64,000 nt of DNA from Candidatus Villigracilaceae bacterium (GCA_026645935.1 JAPKMP010000005.1:1-64000), one strand, 5' to 3'. Shown: positions 31,689 through 40,271, counted from the first letter of the stretch. Notes: generated by a model not told the origin, from the sequence alone. Numbers and translations are program-made.

Positions 31689-33437
31689 TTATCTTGAGGC
31701 AAGTTGATGACGAATCGAGTCAGGCGGAATATCCAATAGGATGACAGCGCGTTGGGCCATTTCAGAAAAAACAGGCGCGGCGGTTTCAGAACTCCAGGGC
31801 GATGTGGTCGGGCGTTCAAGCCAAACGTAGATCATAAACTGCGGATCGTCCACCGGTCCCCAACCGATGAAAGAGGCGTTCGTCTGGCTTCCATCATAAA
31901 TGCCGTTGACGGGGATTTGCGCGGTGCCGGTCTTGCCCGCCACGCGATAACCGGGAACAAGCGCGAGCGACGATTCCTGCTCGAGCGAGATGGCAAGCAT
32001 CTCGTTCAAGGTCGCCGCCGTCTGTTCTGAGATGGGAGTCGCCCCGAATTGTTCGGGAACCTCATGCTGCCGTCCGTCGCGCACCATTGCATATAACACA
32101 TGCGGGATGACCATGCGTCCGTTGTTGGCAACGGCGGAGACAGCCGCCATCATTTGAATCGGTGTGACCGCAACGCCCTGACCGAAGGCGTTTGTGCCAA
32201 GATCGACGGGATACCAATCCGCATCTCCCGGGACCTTGAGCCTGCCCGGTGCTTCCCAAGCCATATCCACGCCGGTGAGATGACCCATGCCAAATGCATC
32301 CATGTAATCGTAAAAAGTCCCGGTTCCCATTTGCGTGGAAAGCGTTACCATGCATACATTAAGGGAATGCTGCAAACAACCAATCATGTTTTGCACGCCC
32401 CATGGATTGCGGTCCCAGTTCTGGACGGTAACGCCGCCCACCAGGATCGAGCCGGTATCCAGATAAGTGGTTTCCGGTGTGACCGTTCCGCTGTCCAAAG
32501 CGGCTGCCATGGTGAGAACTTTAAAGACCGAGCCCGGTTCATACGACATGGATATGGCCGGGTTGAAGTAGGTGGAGTTGGGATAGATTGCGCCGTAATT
32601 CCAGAACTTGTTCAGGTTCATGCGGTGCGAGACGGCAAGCGCGTAAATCTCGCCGCTGCGAGGATTCATAATGGCAATGAGCCCATCCTGTGCGCCATAT
32701 TCCCCCAACGATGAATCGAGAATATCCTCTGCGGCGGCTTGAAGGTCGCGATCGATCGTCAGGATCAATGTAGTCCCGTCGGGTGCGCGCGGAATTTCAA
32801 AGGCTTTGTTCGGGTCTGTCGGCACAAGCACCGTAACCGGGTTCCCCGCAAGCAAAGAGTCGTACTTTTCCTCCACACCGAAATAACCCACGCCCTCACG
32901 GCTGACAAATCCGAGGATGTTCGAAGCGAGCGCGTTTTCTGGATAACTGCGCTGCGGATGCGATTTGAACTGGAGTCCGGTCAATCCCCCCACTGAACCT
33001 TCGGGAGCCTCCTCGTTCAATGCTTTCTTTAATTCTTGAAGATAAAGTGCCTGTTGCGCATCCACATAATCAGCGAGGATGATGTAGGAAAGTCCCTCAG
33101 GAGGATTTTGGATGACTTCCATTAAGCTGTCGTAATCCATGCCGAGGGTATCCGCAACGGCAAAAGAAATGGCGTGCGGATCGGTCATGATATTCAGGTC
33201 CAAACCGATCTCATAGACGATTTGCTCGCCTGCGAGTAAACGTCCCTTGCGGTCGTAGATCTCACCCCGGTTCGGATAGAAGGTGCGGTATTCGTAGGCG
33301 TAGGCTTCAGACTGCTGACGAAAGATATCCGCCTCGGGGCTGTTTTGTATGCGCGTCATCTGCACGATGATGGCAAGCGCGAAGAGCGCGAGTGCGCCCG
33401 CCAACACCTGGCTTCGCCTGCCATATTGCTGTCTCAT
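31689..33437 (-). CDS. ftsI: Penicillin-binding protein 2 / FtsI-type transpeptidase
   Basis: SxxK 'YEPGSVFKVLTMAAALD', SxN 'HSLNVCMV', KTG 'VAGKTGTAQIPVNG'. Confidence 0.93.
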   Translation of the reverse strand: MRQQYGRRSQVLAGALALFALAIIVQMTRIQNSPEADIFRQQSEAYAYEYRTFYPNRGEIYDRKGRLLAGEQIVYEIGLDLNIMTDPHAISFAVADTLGMDYDSLMEVIQNPPEGLSYIILADYVDAQQALYLQELKKALNEEAPEGSVGGLTGLQFKSHPQRSYPENALASNILGFVSREGVGYFGVEEKYDSLLAGNPVTVLVPTDPNKAFEIPRAPDGTTLILTIDRDLQAAAEDILDSSLGEYGAQDGLIAIMNPRSGEIYALAVSHRMNLNKFWNYGAIYPNSTYFNPAISMSYEPGSVFKVLTMAAALDSGTVTPETTYLDTGSILVGGVTVQNWDRNPWGVQNMIGCLQHSLNVCMVTLSTQMGTGTFYDYMDAFGMGHLTGVDMAWEAPGRLKVPGDADWYPVDLGTNAFGQGVAVTPIQMMAAVSAVANNGRMVIPHVLYAMVRDGRQHEVPEQFGATPISEQTAATLNEMLAISLEQESSLALVPGYRVAGKTGTAQIPVNGIYDGSQTNASFIGWGPVDDPQFMIYVWLERPTTSPWSSETAAPVFSEMAQRAVILLDIPPDSIRHQLASR

Positions 33438-33913
33438 TGGAATCTCCGCGCAGAAACAAGACGGTCATCCATCCAGTCCAACAACGACTGGTTGTATTCA
33501 GGCGGAATGGTCAGAACGTTCAACTGCGTCTCCGCCGACGAAGAAAGATCAACCGCCTTAGGAGCAACGTAACCGGGTACCACGAGGTATTCCAGTTCAT
33601 CAGGCTCGACCGGGCGGTAACCCATCTCCCTTGCGCGCGCCTCCATCGAAGCGGCGGAGGTCAAACCCGCAAGCTGAGTCTGCATGTCACTGCTTACTTG
33701 CCGGCTTATGGCAATGGCATCTGTCAGATCCTGTATCTCGCGCCCGGCAATCGCCGTGCGGGAGGTTACATTGAGATACAAAGCCGCCACCATCGCGAAA
33801 ACCACAACCAACAGCAAGGCATTGCCGATCCACTGACGCTGGACGCGCCAGGGCGCGACCCGATATGCATGGATCAGATGAGTGACGTTCGGGAGATGGT
33901 TCGGGATGTTCAC
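33434..33913 (-). CDS. ftsL: FtsL-like septum protein (single TM plus short coiled coil)
   Basis: Position between rsmH and ftsI; one TM 'GNALLLVVVFAMVAALYLNV' then a coiled-coil-like stretch. Confidence 0.6.
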   Translation of the reverse strand: MNIPNHLPNVTHLIHAYRVAPWRVQRQWIGNALLLVVVFAMVAALYLNVTSRTAIAGREIQDLTDAIAISRQVSSDMQTQLAGLTSAASMEARAREMGYRPVEPDELEYLVVPGYVAPKAVDLSSSAETQLNVLTIPPEYNQSLLDWMDDRLVSARRFQ

Positions 33914-33949
33914 AGTACTTCTCTCAAATGGCGGACATGAAGCCCGTTC

Positions 33950-34864
33950 CTACAACTTCTCGACAACTCTAAGTTTTGCACTGCGCGCACGAGGGTTTTC
34001 TCGTAGCTCTTCCTCGCCCGGCAGAATCGGCTTCTTATTCACTAACTTCAGGACAGCCCTGCGTTCCACTTCATAAACTCGTTCGTAAGGCGGATTAATG
34101 AGATCCTTGCTCTGCTCTCGAAAATACTCTTTGACGATGCGGTCTTCCAACGAGTGGAAGGAGATCACCGCGCATCGCCCTCCGGACTTGAGAACCGTCA
34201 CAGCCTGCGGAAGCGTTTTCTCCACTGCCGCCAATTCGTCGTTGACGGCGATGCGCAAAGCTTGAAAGGTCTGCGTTGCGGGGTGAGCCTTGTCGCCGCG
34301 CCGGGGAGATGCCTTTTCAATGGAGGCGACCAACTCACCCGTCGTGTGAAGCGGTCGGGCTTGGACGATGGCTCGCGCAATCTTGCGGGCATCCCGATCT
34401 TCGCCATACTTGAAGATGATGTCGGCTAGTTCGCGTTCGTCGAATGTGTTGACGATCTCATCCGCGCTCATCACAGCATTGATGCCGAAGCGCATGTCGA
34501 GCGGCCCATTCTGCATGAACGAGAAGCCGCGCTCGGGGTTATCGAACTGCATGGACGAAGCGCCCAGGTCGAGCACGATGCCGTCGATGGCATCCCAGTT
34601 CAATGAAGCGAGCTGTTCACGGAGAGTGATATGGGAGGCTTGCACGAGATGAATGCGACTTTCGTAAGGAGCCAAGGTCTCACGAGCGATCGCCAGCGCC
34701 TGCGGGTCCACGTCGAGACCCAGCAGTTGCCCATCCGGCGCGCAAGCCTCCAGGATGCCGCGAGCGTGCCCGCCCGCGCCCAAGGTGCCATCCACATACC
34801 GCCCGCTGTTGCGGGGTTGCAGAGCGTGTATAATCTCTTGGTAAAGTACAGGTTTGTGTTGCAT
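33950..34864 (-). CDS. rsmH: 16S rRNA (cytosine(1402)-N(4))-methyltransferase RsmH/MraW
   Basis: 'HKPVLYQEIIHALQPRNSGRYVDGTLGAGGHARGIL', 'DGIVLDLGASSMQFDNPERGFSF', 'FHSLEDRIVKEYFREQSKD'. Confidence 0.96.
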   Translation of the reverse strand: MQHKPVLYQEIIHALQPRNSGRYVDGTLGAGGHARGILEACAPDGQLLGLDVDPQALAIARETLAPYESRIHLVQASHITLREQLASLNWDAIDGIVLDLGASSMQFDNPERGFSFMQNGPLDMRFGINAVMSADEIVNTFDERELADIIFKYGEDRDARKIARAIVQARPLHTTGELVASIEKASPRRGDKAHPATQTFQALRIAVNDELAAVEKTLPQAVTVLKSGGRCAVISFHSLEDRIVKEYFREQSKDLINPPYERVYEVERRAVLKLVNKKPILPGEEELRENPRARSAKLRVVEKL

Positions 34865-34871
34865 GGTTCAA

Positions 34872-34925
34872 TTCGTAGGGGCGGGGTCCTCCCGCCCAAG
34901 GGCGACAGAACGTCGCCCCTACGAA
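34872..34925. repeat. Interspersed palindromic repeat between rsmH and mraZ
   Basis: TTCGTAGGGGCG...CGCCCCTACGAA inverted ends around CCTCCCGCCCAAGGGCGACAGAACGTCG; overlaps the mraZ stop codon. Confidence 0.65.
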
Positions 34926-35365
34926 GAATTTTTCGACAGATCAAGCGTCGAGAAACGCGCGTTATTCGCTTCCACATCCTGAAGTTGAGCCATCTGCTCG
35001 CCCCAGGTTGCGGGAGTCCACACTTCGAAGTACTCGCCCTGCCCCGCTACCACCAACTCGCCGTTGGCAATGCCAAGGAAAGTGCGCAAGTTCTGCGGAA
35101 CCAGGATGCGCCCGACTTTATCCACTTCAACCGGATAAGCATTCGCAAGGATCAATCGGCGCAAGAGGCGGGCGGTCGGGTCGGCAAGGTTCATGGCTTC
35201 GATGCGCTCATAGACCTGTTTGAAATATGCCTCGGTCATCACCATCAGGCATTTGTCGAAACCCTGCGTGATAAAGGCGCCGCCTTCCAGCAACTCACGA
35301 AAGCGCGCCGGGATCATCAGGCGACCCTTATCGTCGAGATTGTGCTGGAACTGACCTAAGAACAT
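34919..35365 (-). CDS. mraZ: Transcriptional regulator MraZ
   Basis: 'FLGQFQHNLDDKGRLMIPARFRELL' and 'RLILANAYPVEVDKVGRILVPQNLRTFLGI' (two SpoVT-AbrB halves). Confidence 0.95.
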   Translation of the reverse strand: MFLGQFQHNLDDKGRLMIPARFRELLEGGAFITQGFDKCLMVMTEAYFKQVYERIEAMNLADPTARLLRRLILANAYPVEVDKVGRILVPQNLRTFLGIANGELVVAGQGEYFEVWTPATWGEQMAQLQDVEANNARFSTLDLSKNSS

Positions 35366-35415
35366 TTGTGCTACTTATCCTTTTAATGACGTGAACGCCG
35401 GGAAACCCGGCGTCC

Positions 35416-35440
35416 TACCACTTTCTACCATTTCTTACCA
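35416..35440 (-). promoter_or_regulatory. Three MraZ-type operator boxes, 10-bp period
   Basis: Minus strand GTGGTAAGAA ATGGTAGAAA GTGGTAGGAC: TGGTA at exact 10-nt intervals just downstream of the -10 of the dcw promoter. Confidence 0.75.
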
Positions 35441-35441
35441 C

Positions 35442-35469
35442 ATTATACCCTTTCAGGGGTAAAAATCAA
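35442..35469 (-). promoter_or_regulatory. Sigma-70-like dcw operon promoter
   Basis: Minus strand TTGATT-N16-TATAAT. Confidence 0.7.
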
Positions 35470-35499
35470 GTGGCGGATGGCTTTTAGCCTTGCATATTT

Positions 35500-36432
35500 A
35501 TGAGTATTTTTCCCCCATTCACTCTCCTTGAAGCCAGTCGCTGGCAGGATTACGAATTGCTCGATTCCGGAAATGGGCTGAAACTGGAGCGCTTCGGAAG
35601 ATACGCCTTTGTACGCCCTGAATCGCAGGCGATGTGGAGCCGCGCCCTGCCCCAGTCTGAGTGGGAGAATGCTCACGGGGTCTTTATTCCCACTGGAGAG
35701 GAAAGCGGCGGTCATTGGAAGTTAAGGAAGAAAGTGGATGAGCAATGGGTCATGAGTTATCCCCTCACCCCAACGCCTCTCCCGGGGGGAGAAGGGCAAG
35801 GGGTGAGGGATTTAAGATTCAAGGTGATGACGACTCCTGGTCGTCACCTCGGTGTTTTCCCCGAAGTCGCGCCTCACTGGGACTTTATGGCTGAACCAAT
35901 CCAGAAAGCTGGTCCACGCCCTAACATACTCAACCTGTTCGGCTACACCGGTCTTGCCACCCTCGCCGCTGCTGCTGCGGGGGCTTCCGTGACCCATGTG
36001 GATGCGTCTAAAAAGTCCGTGTCGTGGGCGCGTGAAAATCAGGAACTCTCCGGGTTGAGCGACAGGCCCATCCGCTGGATCGTGGAAGACGCGTTGAAAT
36101 ACGTCCAACGCGAAGCCAAACGCGGGGTCAAATACGATGGCGTCATCCTCGACCCACCCAAGTTCGGGCGGGGACCGAAGGGCGAAGTGTGGGAAGTTTA
36201 CAAGTCCCTGCCGAATCTTTTGAATGAAATCCGTAAATGTCTGAGCGATCGTCCCCTCTTTGTGATCGTCACTGTTTATGCCGTTCGCTCCTCTGCGATT
36301 CATATTGCGCAAGCCCTGGACGAGATGATGAATAAATACAAAGGCACGCTCGACAGCGGCGAATTGGTCACACGCGAGAAAAGTGCAAACCGATTACTTT
36401 CCCAGGCGGTTTATGCGAGATGGTCGAAGTAG
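35500..36432 (+). CDS. Class I SAM-dependent methyltransferase (RlmI/RlmL-like)
   Basis: 'LNLFGYTGLATLAAAAAGASVTHVDASKKSVSWARENQELSGL', 'DGVILDPPKFGRGPKGEVWEV'. Confidence 0.87.
   Translation: MSIFPPFTLLEASRWQDYELLDSGNGLKLERFGRYAFVRPESQAMWSRALPQSEWENAHGVFIPTGEESGGHWKLRKKVDEQWVMSYPLTPTPLPGGEGQGVRDLRFKVMTTPGRHLGVFPEVAPHWDFMAEPIQKAGPRPNILNLFGYTGLATLAAAAAGASVTHVDASKKSVSWARENQELSGLSDRPIRWIVEDALKYVQREAKRGVKYDGVILDPPKFGRGPKGEVWEVYKSLPNLLNEIRKCLSDRPLFVIVTVYAVRSSAIHIAQALDEMMNKYKGTLDSGELVTREKSANRLLSQAVYARWSK
35762..35809. repeat. 48-nt palindromic element inside a CDS
   Basis: CCCTCACCCC aacgCCTCTCCCgggGGGAGAAGggcaa GGGGTGAGGG, translated in frame as PLTPTPLPGGEGQGVRD. Confidence 0.75.
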
Positions 36433-36500
36433 AGCCAGTGCGTAGTGACGACTTTCAGTCGTCGAAATGCGTGCAAAAGCGACCGAAGTCGCTACTACAA

Positions 36501-36695
36501 CAGGGAGGGCTTATAAAAAACAAAAACCACCTCTTTCGAGATGGTGGTGTGCCCCCAGGGGAATTTGAATCTCCGTTTAAGCCTCGCGTACCTCGATGAT
36601 ATGAGCAGGGCTTACGAAAATAAAAAAACCACCCCATCATAATAAATGAAGCGGTGGTGTGCCCCCAGGGGAATTCGAATCCCCGTTTAAGCCTT
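36501..36695. repeat. Tandem duplication (110-nt offset) of hairpin plus 3' half of tRNA-Glu
   Basis: 'ggtggtgtgcccccaggggaattYgaatcYccgtttaagcct' at 36543-36584 and again at 36653-36694, each preceded by 'agggcttaYRAAAA..AAAACCACC'. Confidence 0.75.
36550..36584 (-). pseudogene. tRNA-Glu 3'-half fragment
   Basis: T-arm/acceptor remnant of the adjacent tRNA-Glu with two substitutions, no 5' half. Confidence 0.7.
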
Positions 36696-36732
36696 GAGAG
36701 GGCTTCGTCCTGGGCCACTAGACGATGGGGGC
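36660..36732 (-). tRNA. tRNA-Glu(CTC)
   Basis: GCCCCCATCGTCTAGTGGCCCAGGACGAAGCCCTCTCAAGGCTTAAACGGGGATTCGAATTCCCCTGGGGGCA folds as a cloverleaf; loop CTCTCAA gives anticodon CTC; CCA not encoded. Confidence 0.93.
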
Positions 36733-36751
36733 GAGAGCGGGCGAGATTGTA

Positions 36752-38725
36752 TCACCCTGAATTTGAATCGTCAACGAAGACGTGAATTTCCCTCGGTCCA
36801 TGCACGCCGATGGTGAGCGTCATTTCGATGTCCGCCGTGCGCGATGGTCCAGTAATAAAGACGGCGTTTTTGCCTTTAGTCATTTCAATCGCATCCAGCA
36901 GGGACGGGAAAATATCACCGGATTTCAAAACAGCAATATGGATTTCAGGCAGCAACGACCCATGCAATTCCTCGTCCGCGGCCAAAACGGACCCGGTATC
37001 TGCCAGCCCAGCCCAAGCCTTCGTCACGCCGACAGTGAGGGACGGGTCGGGCTCGTGAGTAAAGTCGATGCCCGATCGGCGCAAAAGGGTTTCGTCGAGG
37101 ACGTTGGGTTGCAAATAGATTTTCTTGATACCTTTCGGTATTAGACAATCGATGATCGCTTGCGTTGGGCTGCTGGTTTGACTGACATTACCGGAGAGGG
37201 CTGTAAGTTCGGAGGTGAATTGGTCGATCAAGTCGAAAGGTTGGAAAGTTTGAAGGTTCGCAGGTTTTTCTGCGGGAGGCGTTTGCGGCATGAATTCCCT
37301 ATTCACTATTCCCGATTTCCTATACTTATCCCGAAACGTCTTCCCCGCAAAGCGCGGCAAATCCTTGCTGAATCCCCAGCCGGTGAACACAGGCAGATGA
37401 ACCCATTCGGAGCGGGGGGAGAGCAGATGGGTTCCGAGCGAAGCCAACTTTTGCGAGAGGGCAAACAGCCTCGGACGAGTCGCGAGGCGGGTGAAGGTTT
37501 TGAGGAAAAGTTTTGTCGTCCAGAACAAGCCTTCGCCACCTTCCTTCTTATTTCCACTATCTTCACCAACATAACCGGCACGGACACGAGTCAGCAGCTT
37601 GGGCAGGTCAATATCCACCGGGCAGGCGTCCTTGCACGCGCCGCACAGGGATGAGGCCTGGGCAAGATGGAAATAATTTTTGCCGAACAAACCCGGTGAG
37701 ATGACCGAACCGATCGGACCGGGATATGGCGCGATGGTCTTATCCCTGCCGATGTAGGCATGGCCGCTCAACTCGCGGAAGACCGGGCAGGCATTGAGGC
37801 ATGCGCCGCAGCGGATGCAGTAAAGCGATTCTTTTAGCGGCGAATTGCGGACCTTGTTTCGCCCGTTATCGAGGATGATGAGGTGACGGGTTTGACCCGG
37901 AAGCGGTTTGTGAATCAATTGGGTATAGACGGTGATCTTTTGCCCGGTCGCCGAGCGCGGCAGGAGCGAAAGCATGAGGGCGAGATCGTTGAGATTGGGA
38001 ACGAGGCGTTCCATGCCCATCAACGCGATATGGGTCTTGGGAAGGGTCGTGACCATTCGCCCGTTGCCCTCGTTGGTGACGATACAAATGCCGCCCGATT
38101 CAACCACTCCGAAGTTGACCCCGCTGACGCCGATATCGGCAGTGAGAAAAACTTCACGCAAGACCTTCCGGGCGGTGGCGGTGAGAGTGGGAATATCCTC
38201 GCTGTATGGGATGCCGAGCTTTTCGTGGAAGAGCTGCGCGACCTGCTCCTTTTTGAGATGCACCGCCGGTGTGATAATGTGACTGGGTCGTTCATGACGC
38301 AGCTGTACGATATATTCGCCGAGATCGGTTTCGACGACTCGAATGCCTTCTTTTTCAAGCGCGTGGTTCAGCCCGATCTCTTCGCTGACCATGCTTTTGG
38401 ATTTGGCGACAAGCGGTTTTCGAGATCCGAGATTCGAAATTCGGACTGCGATTTCTATGGCTTCTTTCGAATCTTTTGCCATGTGGACGATGATGCCGTT
38501 GGCTTGGGCGTTGACAACGAATCGATCCAGGTATTCCGGCAGGCGTTCGATCACGTCAGCGCGGATACGGTGCGCGTGCTGGCGCTTCTCACGCCAGTCG
38601 GGGATCGAGTCAAAAGCAAGCGCCTTTCCCCGCAGGCGGCGCTCGGAGTTGTTATCAAGCGCCGTTTGAAGGGTTTTATCCCCGATCGATTGGCGGATGC
38701 GCGCGCGGAAAGATGCATTGCTCAT
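36752..38725 (-). CDS. LutB-LutC fusion: LUD-domain iron-sulfur lactate utilization protein
   Basis: 'KSKSMVSEEIGLNHALEKEGIRVVETDLGEYIVQL', ferredoxin motifs 'CIRCGACLNACPVF' and 'CGACKDACPVDIDLP', C-terminal 'FITGPSRTADIEMTLTIGVHGPREIHVFV' (LutC signature). Confidence 0.9.
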   Translation of the reverse strand: MSNASFRARIRQSIGDKTLQTALDNNSERRLRGKALAFDSIPDWREKRQHAHRIRADVIERLPEYLDRFVVNAQANGIIVHMAKDSKEAIEIAVRISNLGSRKPLVAKSKSMVSEEIGLNHALEKEGIRVVETDLGEYIVQLRHERPSHIITPAVHLKKEQVAQLFHEKLGIPYSEDIPTLTATARKVLREVFLTADIGVSGVNFGVVESGGICIVTNEGNGRMVTTLPKTHIALMGMERLVPNLNDLALMLSLLPRSATGQKITVYTQLIHKPLPGQTRHLIILDNGRNKVRNSPLKESLYCIRCGACLNACPVFRELSGHAYIGRDKTIAPYPGPIGSVISPGLFGKNYFHLAQASSLCGACKDACPVDIDLPKLLTRVRAGYVGEDSGNKKEGGEGLFWTTKLFLKTFTRLATRPRLFALSQKLASLGTHLLSPRSEWVHLPVFTGWGFSKDLPRFAGKTFRDKYRKSGIVNREFMPQTPPAEKPANLQTFQPFDLIDQFTSELTALSGNVSQTSSPTQAIIDCLIPKGIKKIYLQPNVLDETLLRRSGIDFTHEPDPSLTVGVTKAWAGLADTGSVLAADEELHGSLLPEIHIAVLKSGDIFPSLLDAIEMTKGKNAVFITGPSRTADIEMTLTIGVHGPREIHVFVDDSNSG

Positions 38726-39429
38726 TTTTTGACCCCAATGTACAACCCGCGTCCGCTTAGCCCCTTCTTGTTATAGACAGTTTTCAAGCCTGCGGACTCG
38801 AAAGCCCCCATATACTCCTCATGAGTAAACAACCCCATGACGTGATTTTCCATGAAGTACTTGACGCCTTTTACATCGCCAACCATGTAATGGAATTCGA
38901 GAAGCGAGGTATTTCCCTTCCTGCCGGAATAACTGATCCGGGCGACCTTGAAATCCGGGGTTTCAGCTTGCAATGAACGGACACTGCCTTGTTTCCAATC
39001 ACCCGGCGAAAACCATGGCTCGACAAGCAATACTCCGCCGGGGAGGAGATGCCTCGCCATGGTCTTGATTGCCTTCGCCATTCCAAGTCTTGTCTTCACA
39101 TAACCAATGGAACTAAAAAGGCAGACAACGGCATCGAATCGTTTGCCGAGATCGAAATCGACCATGTTCCCGCGGTGGAATTTCAATTTTGGAAATTTCG
39201 CGCGGGCGATCTTCAACATCACCGGGTCGATATCCAAGCCTTCATATTTGTAATACTTCCTCAGAACCCCGGCATGAGCGCCGGTTCCGCAGGCGACATC
39301 GAGCAAGGAATTATTGATCGTCTGTTTGTATTTCTGGATGACTTTATGCGTCGCTTCAGCCTCCGCGGCATATTCCTTGCCCAAGGCTTCATAGAGAACG
39401 TCGTAGTATTTTTCCGATTTTGCGAACAT
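38722..39429 (-). CDS. Class I SAM-dependent methyltransferase
   Basis: 'LLDVACGTGAHAGVLRKYYKYEGLDIDPVMLKIARAKFP', 'FDAVVCLFSSIGYV'. Confidence 0.85.
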   Translation of the reverse strand: MFAKSEKYYDVLYEALGKEYAAEAEATHKVIQKYKQTINNSLLDVACGTGAHAGVLRKYYKYEGLDIDPVMLKIARAKFPKLKFHRGNMVDFDLGKRFDAVVCLFSSIGYVKTRLGMAKAIKTMARHLLPGGVLLVEPWFSPGDWKQGSVRSLQAETPDFKVARISYSGRKGNTSLLEFHYMVGDVKGVKYFMENHVMGLFTHEEYMGAFESAGLKTVYNKKGLSGRGLYIGVKK

Positions 39430-39441
39430 GAGATCACCCGG

Positions 39442-40200
39442 TCAACGTGAATTCAAGACTTCTGCAATATGGATCACTTTTTGATCCTTCTTCAACCGTT
39501 TCAAGCCGCCCAGGATGTGCATCAGGCAGCCCGCATCGGTGACGACGAGCGTGGGAGCCTGGGTCTTTTCAAGATTGGATATTTTGCGCTTCAACCATTC
39601 CGCCGAGAGTTCCGGGTGCTCCACGGACATGATCCCGCCGAACCCGCAGCATTCATGCTCATTGGGCAGTTCCACGAGAGTCGCGCCTTCGACGTTTTGA
39701 AGCAGGGTCCTAGGCTGTTTGTCCACGTTGAGTCCGCGCAGGGTATGGCAGGAAGGATGATACGTGAGCAACCCCTCCCATTTCGCGCCAATATCGGTGA
39801 CACCGAGTTTATCCACCAGATATTCGGTAAATTCAAAGACGCGCCTGCCAAGCATCTCCGCGCGCGGATACCATGCCGCATCATCGGCAAATAACTCAAG
39901 GAGATTATGCCGGAAATGATGTGCGCAGGAACCGGAGGGGATGACGATCTCGCCGCGGTTTTTTTCAAAGACCTTGATGGTATGTTCCGCGATCATGCGC
40001 GCATCGTTGCGCAGACCGGCGTTGAATTGCGGCTGACCGCAGCAGGTTTGTTCGGGTGTGAAATCCACATCCACGCCGAGACGGTTCAGAATCTCGACAA
40101 CGGCTTCACCAGTTTGCGGGAAGAACGAATTGGTCAGGCAGGTGATGAAGAGTTGGACGGAGGGCACGGTCGGATTATAAAGCCAATAGAGGTTTCTCAA
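39442..40200 (-). CDS. lutA: (Fe-S)-binding protein LutA/GlcF-like (CCG domains)
   Basis: 'LFITCLTNSFFPQTGEAVVEILNRLGVDVDFTPEQTCCGQPQFNAG', 'SCAHHFRHN', 'YHPSCHTLRGLN', 'ECCGFGGIMSVEHPELS'. Confidence 0.9.
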   Translation of the reverse strand: MRNLYWLYNPTVPSVQLFITCLTNSFFPQTGEAVVEILNRLGVDVDFTPEQTCCGQPQFNAGLRNDARMIAEHTIKVFEKNRGEIVIPSGSCAHHFRHNLLELFADDAAWYPRAEMLGRRVFEFTEYLVDKLGVTDIGAKWEGLLTYHPSCHTLRGLNVDKQPRTLLQNVEGATLVELPNEHECCGFGGIMSVEHPELSAEWLKRKISNLEKTQAPTLVVTDAGCLMHILGGLKRLKKDQKVIHIAEVLNSR

Positions 40201-40237
40201 TGCTGCAAAAGGGACGGGAAAATAAGCATCGGAAATA

Positions 40238-40271
40238 AAATACCCGCATGTCGCACGACATGCGGGTATTT
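40238..40271 (-). terminator. leuS terminator
   Basis: AAATACCCGCATGTCG-ca-CGACATGCGGGTATTT, followed on the minus strand by TATTT. Confidence 0.8.

Noticed and set aside
35443-35715. 90-aa minus-strand ORF upstream of mraZ
   Set aside because: Overlaps the dcw promoter and the antisense of the methyltransferase 5' end; no motif.
37883-38776. 297-aa plus-strand ORF
   Set aside because: Antisense to the lutBC gene; low-information composition.
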